A stretch of DNA of 6,846 nt from an uncultured Sutterella sp. (GTDB taxonomy: Bacteria; Pseudomonadota; Gammaproteobacteria; Burkholderiales; Burkholderiaceae_F), in the NCBI GenBank assembly GCA_900553105.1, contig USCE01000069.1:1-6846 (forward strand), read 5' to 3'. The notes beneath the pieces were generated by a model. It worked only from the letters and a program-made list of their open reading frames with translations. It was not told the DNA's origin and did no database searches. How positions within the stretch are numbered: the stretch's first letter is position 1; the number at the start of each line of letters is the position of its first letter. Made by a program: the position numbers and the translations under genes. Below, one piece after another: positions 5,611 to 6,846 of this stretch.

Positions 5611-6195
5611 CTAAAAGACGAACTCGCCGTATAAGTGCTTGAGTTCATTGTGAATGAGCCATTCTTTACGATGAGCTCCCCAGCGATATTCGCCGTAAGT
5701 ACCGTCGGAGCGAATGATGCGATGGCACGGTACGACCAACGCAAAGGGGTTATTAGCAATGGCTGTCGCAATGGCTCGAACGGCCCAAGCCTTGCCCATA
5801 ACCGTCGCAAACTCCAAATAGCTGAAAGTTTTACCCACGGGCACATGACGAAGAGCCTTCCAGGCACTTAACTGAAAGGGCGTGGCTTTGACACAAAAGC
5901 TCAACGGTTGCGGTTTGTAGCTAATAGCATTTTCCCAGACTTGCTCGGCCACCCGGTCATCACGCATGACGTACCAATCGGGTGAATAGGTATGAATCAT
6001 CGGATAACTCAAGTCGTCCATGTGGTCACCAAAAGCACACTGCACAAGCCCCTGAGCGTGCTTGACAACTCCGAAACAGCCGATCGGCGTATCGACGAAA
6101 CCACACATCAAAGTGCGACCATCGTAATCTCTTTCGTCTTTGGAAGGCTCGGGCATTTCAAGCCATTGGTCTCGATCAAATAACGTAGCTATCAT
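5611..6195 (-). CDS. ogt: Methylated-DNA--protein-cysteine methyltransferase (Ogt/Ada C-terminal type)
   Basis: This cytoplasmic repair protein transfers alkyl groups from O6-alkylguanine or O4-alkylthymine in DNA to its own cysteine in a suicide reaction. From ATG 6195-6193 it is 194 residues. The catalytic domain covers about 104-185: ATPFQLSAWKAL, VPVGKTFSY (Tyr126), the helix AVRAIATAIANNP with arginine finger Arg140 and hinge Asn149, active site PCHRI with Cys157 and His158, and RKEWLIHNE with Glu184. YRWG and the spacing match Ada C-terminal domains. The divergent N-terminal ~100 residues do not look like an Ada metal/AraC-type domain. An in-frame TTG at 6207 abuts a hairpin stem and is a poorer start; no strong Shine-Dalgarno is visible for either. 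The gene lies downstream of the antiporter in the same direction and upstream of the tRNA promoter. Confidence 0.95.
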   Translation of the reverse strand: MIATLFDRDQWLEMPEPSKDERDYDGRTLMCGFVDTPIGCFGVVKHAQGLVQCAFGDHMDDLSYPMIHTYSPDWYVMRDDRVAEQVWENAISYKPQPLSFCVKATPFQLSAWKALRHVPVGKTFSYLEFATVMGKAWAVRAIATAIANNPFALVVPCHRIIRSDGTYGEYRWGAHRKEWLIHNELKHLYGEFVF

Positions 6196-6207
6196 AGTCT
6201 TTATCAA

Positions 6208-6236
6208 TGCGCCCGCTCTACCTCATAGCGGGCGCA
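6208..6236 (-). terminator. GC-rich hairpin between the antiporter gene and ogt
   Basis: TGCGCCCGCT (6208-6217) pairs perfectly with AGCGGGCGCA (6227-6236), ten pairs around a nine-base loop. It is 31 bases past the antiporter stop and 12 bases before the ogt ATG. Read leftward it is followed by TTGATAAAG, not by a T run. It may be a weak terminator, an mRNA 3'-end stabiliser or a structure in the ogt leader. Confidence 0.5.
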
Positions 6237-6267
6237 CCTTGTCAGATCAAAGAAGGTCCAATCGATT

Positions 6268-6797
6268 TTATGCCGCTACGCCGTCACGTTTAGCATTACC
6301 CATCACATGCAACACAACAATGCTACCGATTAGGACTACGAGTGTCGCACCCAGGCTCACCCAGACGTTGCCGCTCGACAAGCCCGCAACCACGTATCCC
6401 ACAAAAGAGGCCGCGGCAACAAGCCAAGCGTAGGGAATCTGTGTGGCCACGTGTTCGATATGCGAACAGCCTGCCCCGGCCGACGATAGAATCGTTGTAT
6501 CCGAAATGGGTGAACAGTGGTCACCGAACACGGAACCAGCCAACGTTGCAGACAAACTGACAACGATCAATGCGGGATCGAGTGCTTGAGCCACAGGAAC
6601 CACGATCGGGATCAAAATACCGAACGTGCCCCAAGCGGTACCCGTTGAGAACGACAAGAAGCCAGCGATTATGAAAATGGCTGCCGGCAACCACACGGCC
6701 GAGAAGCCGCCGTCGGTCACAAGCGATTGCACAAAAAGGGGCGTTTCCAACAAATCACGGCAAACACCAGAAATAGTCCAAGCGAGCACCAAAATAA
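6268..6797 (-). CDS. NhaC-family Na+/H+ antiporter, C-terminal part only
   Basis: About 176 residues end at TAA 6270-6268, and the reading frame is still open at the edge of genuine sequence. The NhaC core is plain: LAWTISGVCRDL, FLSFSTGTAWGTFGILIPI, GSVFGDHCSPISDTTILSSA with GAGCSHIEHVATQIPYA, then membrane segments AWLVAAASFVGYVVAGL and a last one before a short GNAKRDGVAA tail. The family exchanges sodium ions (some members malate or lactate) for protons across the inner membrane. Full-length members have about 450-500 residues, so roughly the N-terminal 60% is absent because the contig runs into adapter, not because the gene is broken. A TTG at 6792 is in frame but internal to a conserved helix and is not a start. 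Confidence 0.93.
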
Positions 6798-6846
6798 CTG
6801 TCTCTTATACACATCTCCGAGCCCACGAGACCGGAGCCTATCTCGT
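6798..6846 (+). other. Illumina Nextera adapter contamination (non-genomic)
   Basis: From 6798 the sequence is the Tn5 mosaic end CTGTCTCTTATACACATCT, then CCGAGCCCACGAGAC (to 6831). Next is the 8-base i7 index CGGAGCCT (6832-6839) and ATCTCGT, the start of the P7 tail. All three parts are in the correct order with no mismatch. This is sequencing read-through left at the contig end and should be trimmed. Confidence 0.98.

Noticed and set aside
5600..5619. Hairpin GTCTTTT / AAAAGAC at the ogt stop as a terminator
   Set aside because: The stem is short and AT-rich, and on the ogt strand no T run follows it. Read-through toward the tRNA promoter cannot be excluded.
6205..6207. TTG at 6207 as the start of ogt
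   Set aside because: It begins one base beside the base of a strong hairpin and has no ribosome site. The ATG four codons downstream is preferred, although its own ribosome site is weak.

Overview
The window is a bacterial contig end of mid GC content with short intergenic gaps. Gly-Cys-Leu tRNA clustering, CCA ends encoded in the tRNA genes, E. coli-like sigma-70 promoters and a CueR/CopA-style MerR promoter all point to a Gram-negative proteobacterium. A host-associated betaproteobacterium (Burkholderiales, perhaps Sutterellaceae) is my guess, at low confidence. The right end is not genomic: bases 6798-6846 are an Illumina Nextera adapter with its index.

Layout. Bases 2-184 hold the C-terminal tail of an unidentified + strand protein, followed by a terminator. 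Bases 418-3233 form a two-gene + strand operon: a 390-residue multi-pass transporter resembling sodium/glutamate symporters, then a gamma-glutamyltransferase (GGT) family enzyme without a signal peptide, closed by a strong terminator. Bases 3307-4523 hold a divergent pair: a leftward metallo-beta-lactamase-fold hydrolase and a rightward MerR regulator. Between them lies a textbook MerR-type promoter with a 19-bp spacer and a perfect 9-bp dyad. Immediately after merR is a decayed duplicate of the last 22 codons of the GGT gene plus its terminator. Bases 4665-5101 contain no convincing gene. Bases 5151-5543 carry a leftward tRNA array (in transcription order Gly-GCC, Cys-GCA, Gly-GCC, Leu-UAA) with its own promoter and terminator. 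Then come a leftward O6-methylguanine-DNA methyltransferase and the C-terminal part of an NhaC-family antiporter cut off by the adapter.

How the genes may work together. The transporter and GGT probably form a catabolic unit: uptake of a glutamate-like or gamma-glutamyl compound and its hydrolysis in the cytoplasm. The GGT loop that normally holds the substrate alpha-carboxylate lacks the usual arginine, so the substrate may not be a standard gamma-glutamyl peptide. The hydrolase and MerR protein look like a self-contained inducible response module. It lies between two copies of the GGT tail, which suggests that the locus was rearranged. The tRNA array, DNA-repair gene and antiporter are ordinary housekeeping content.
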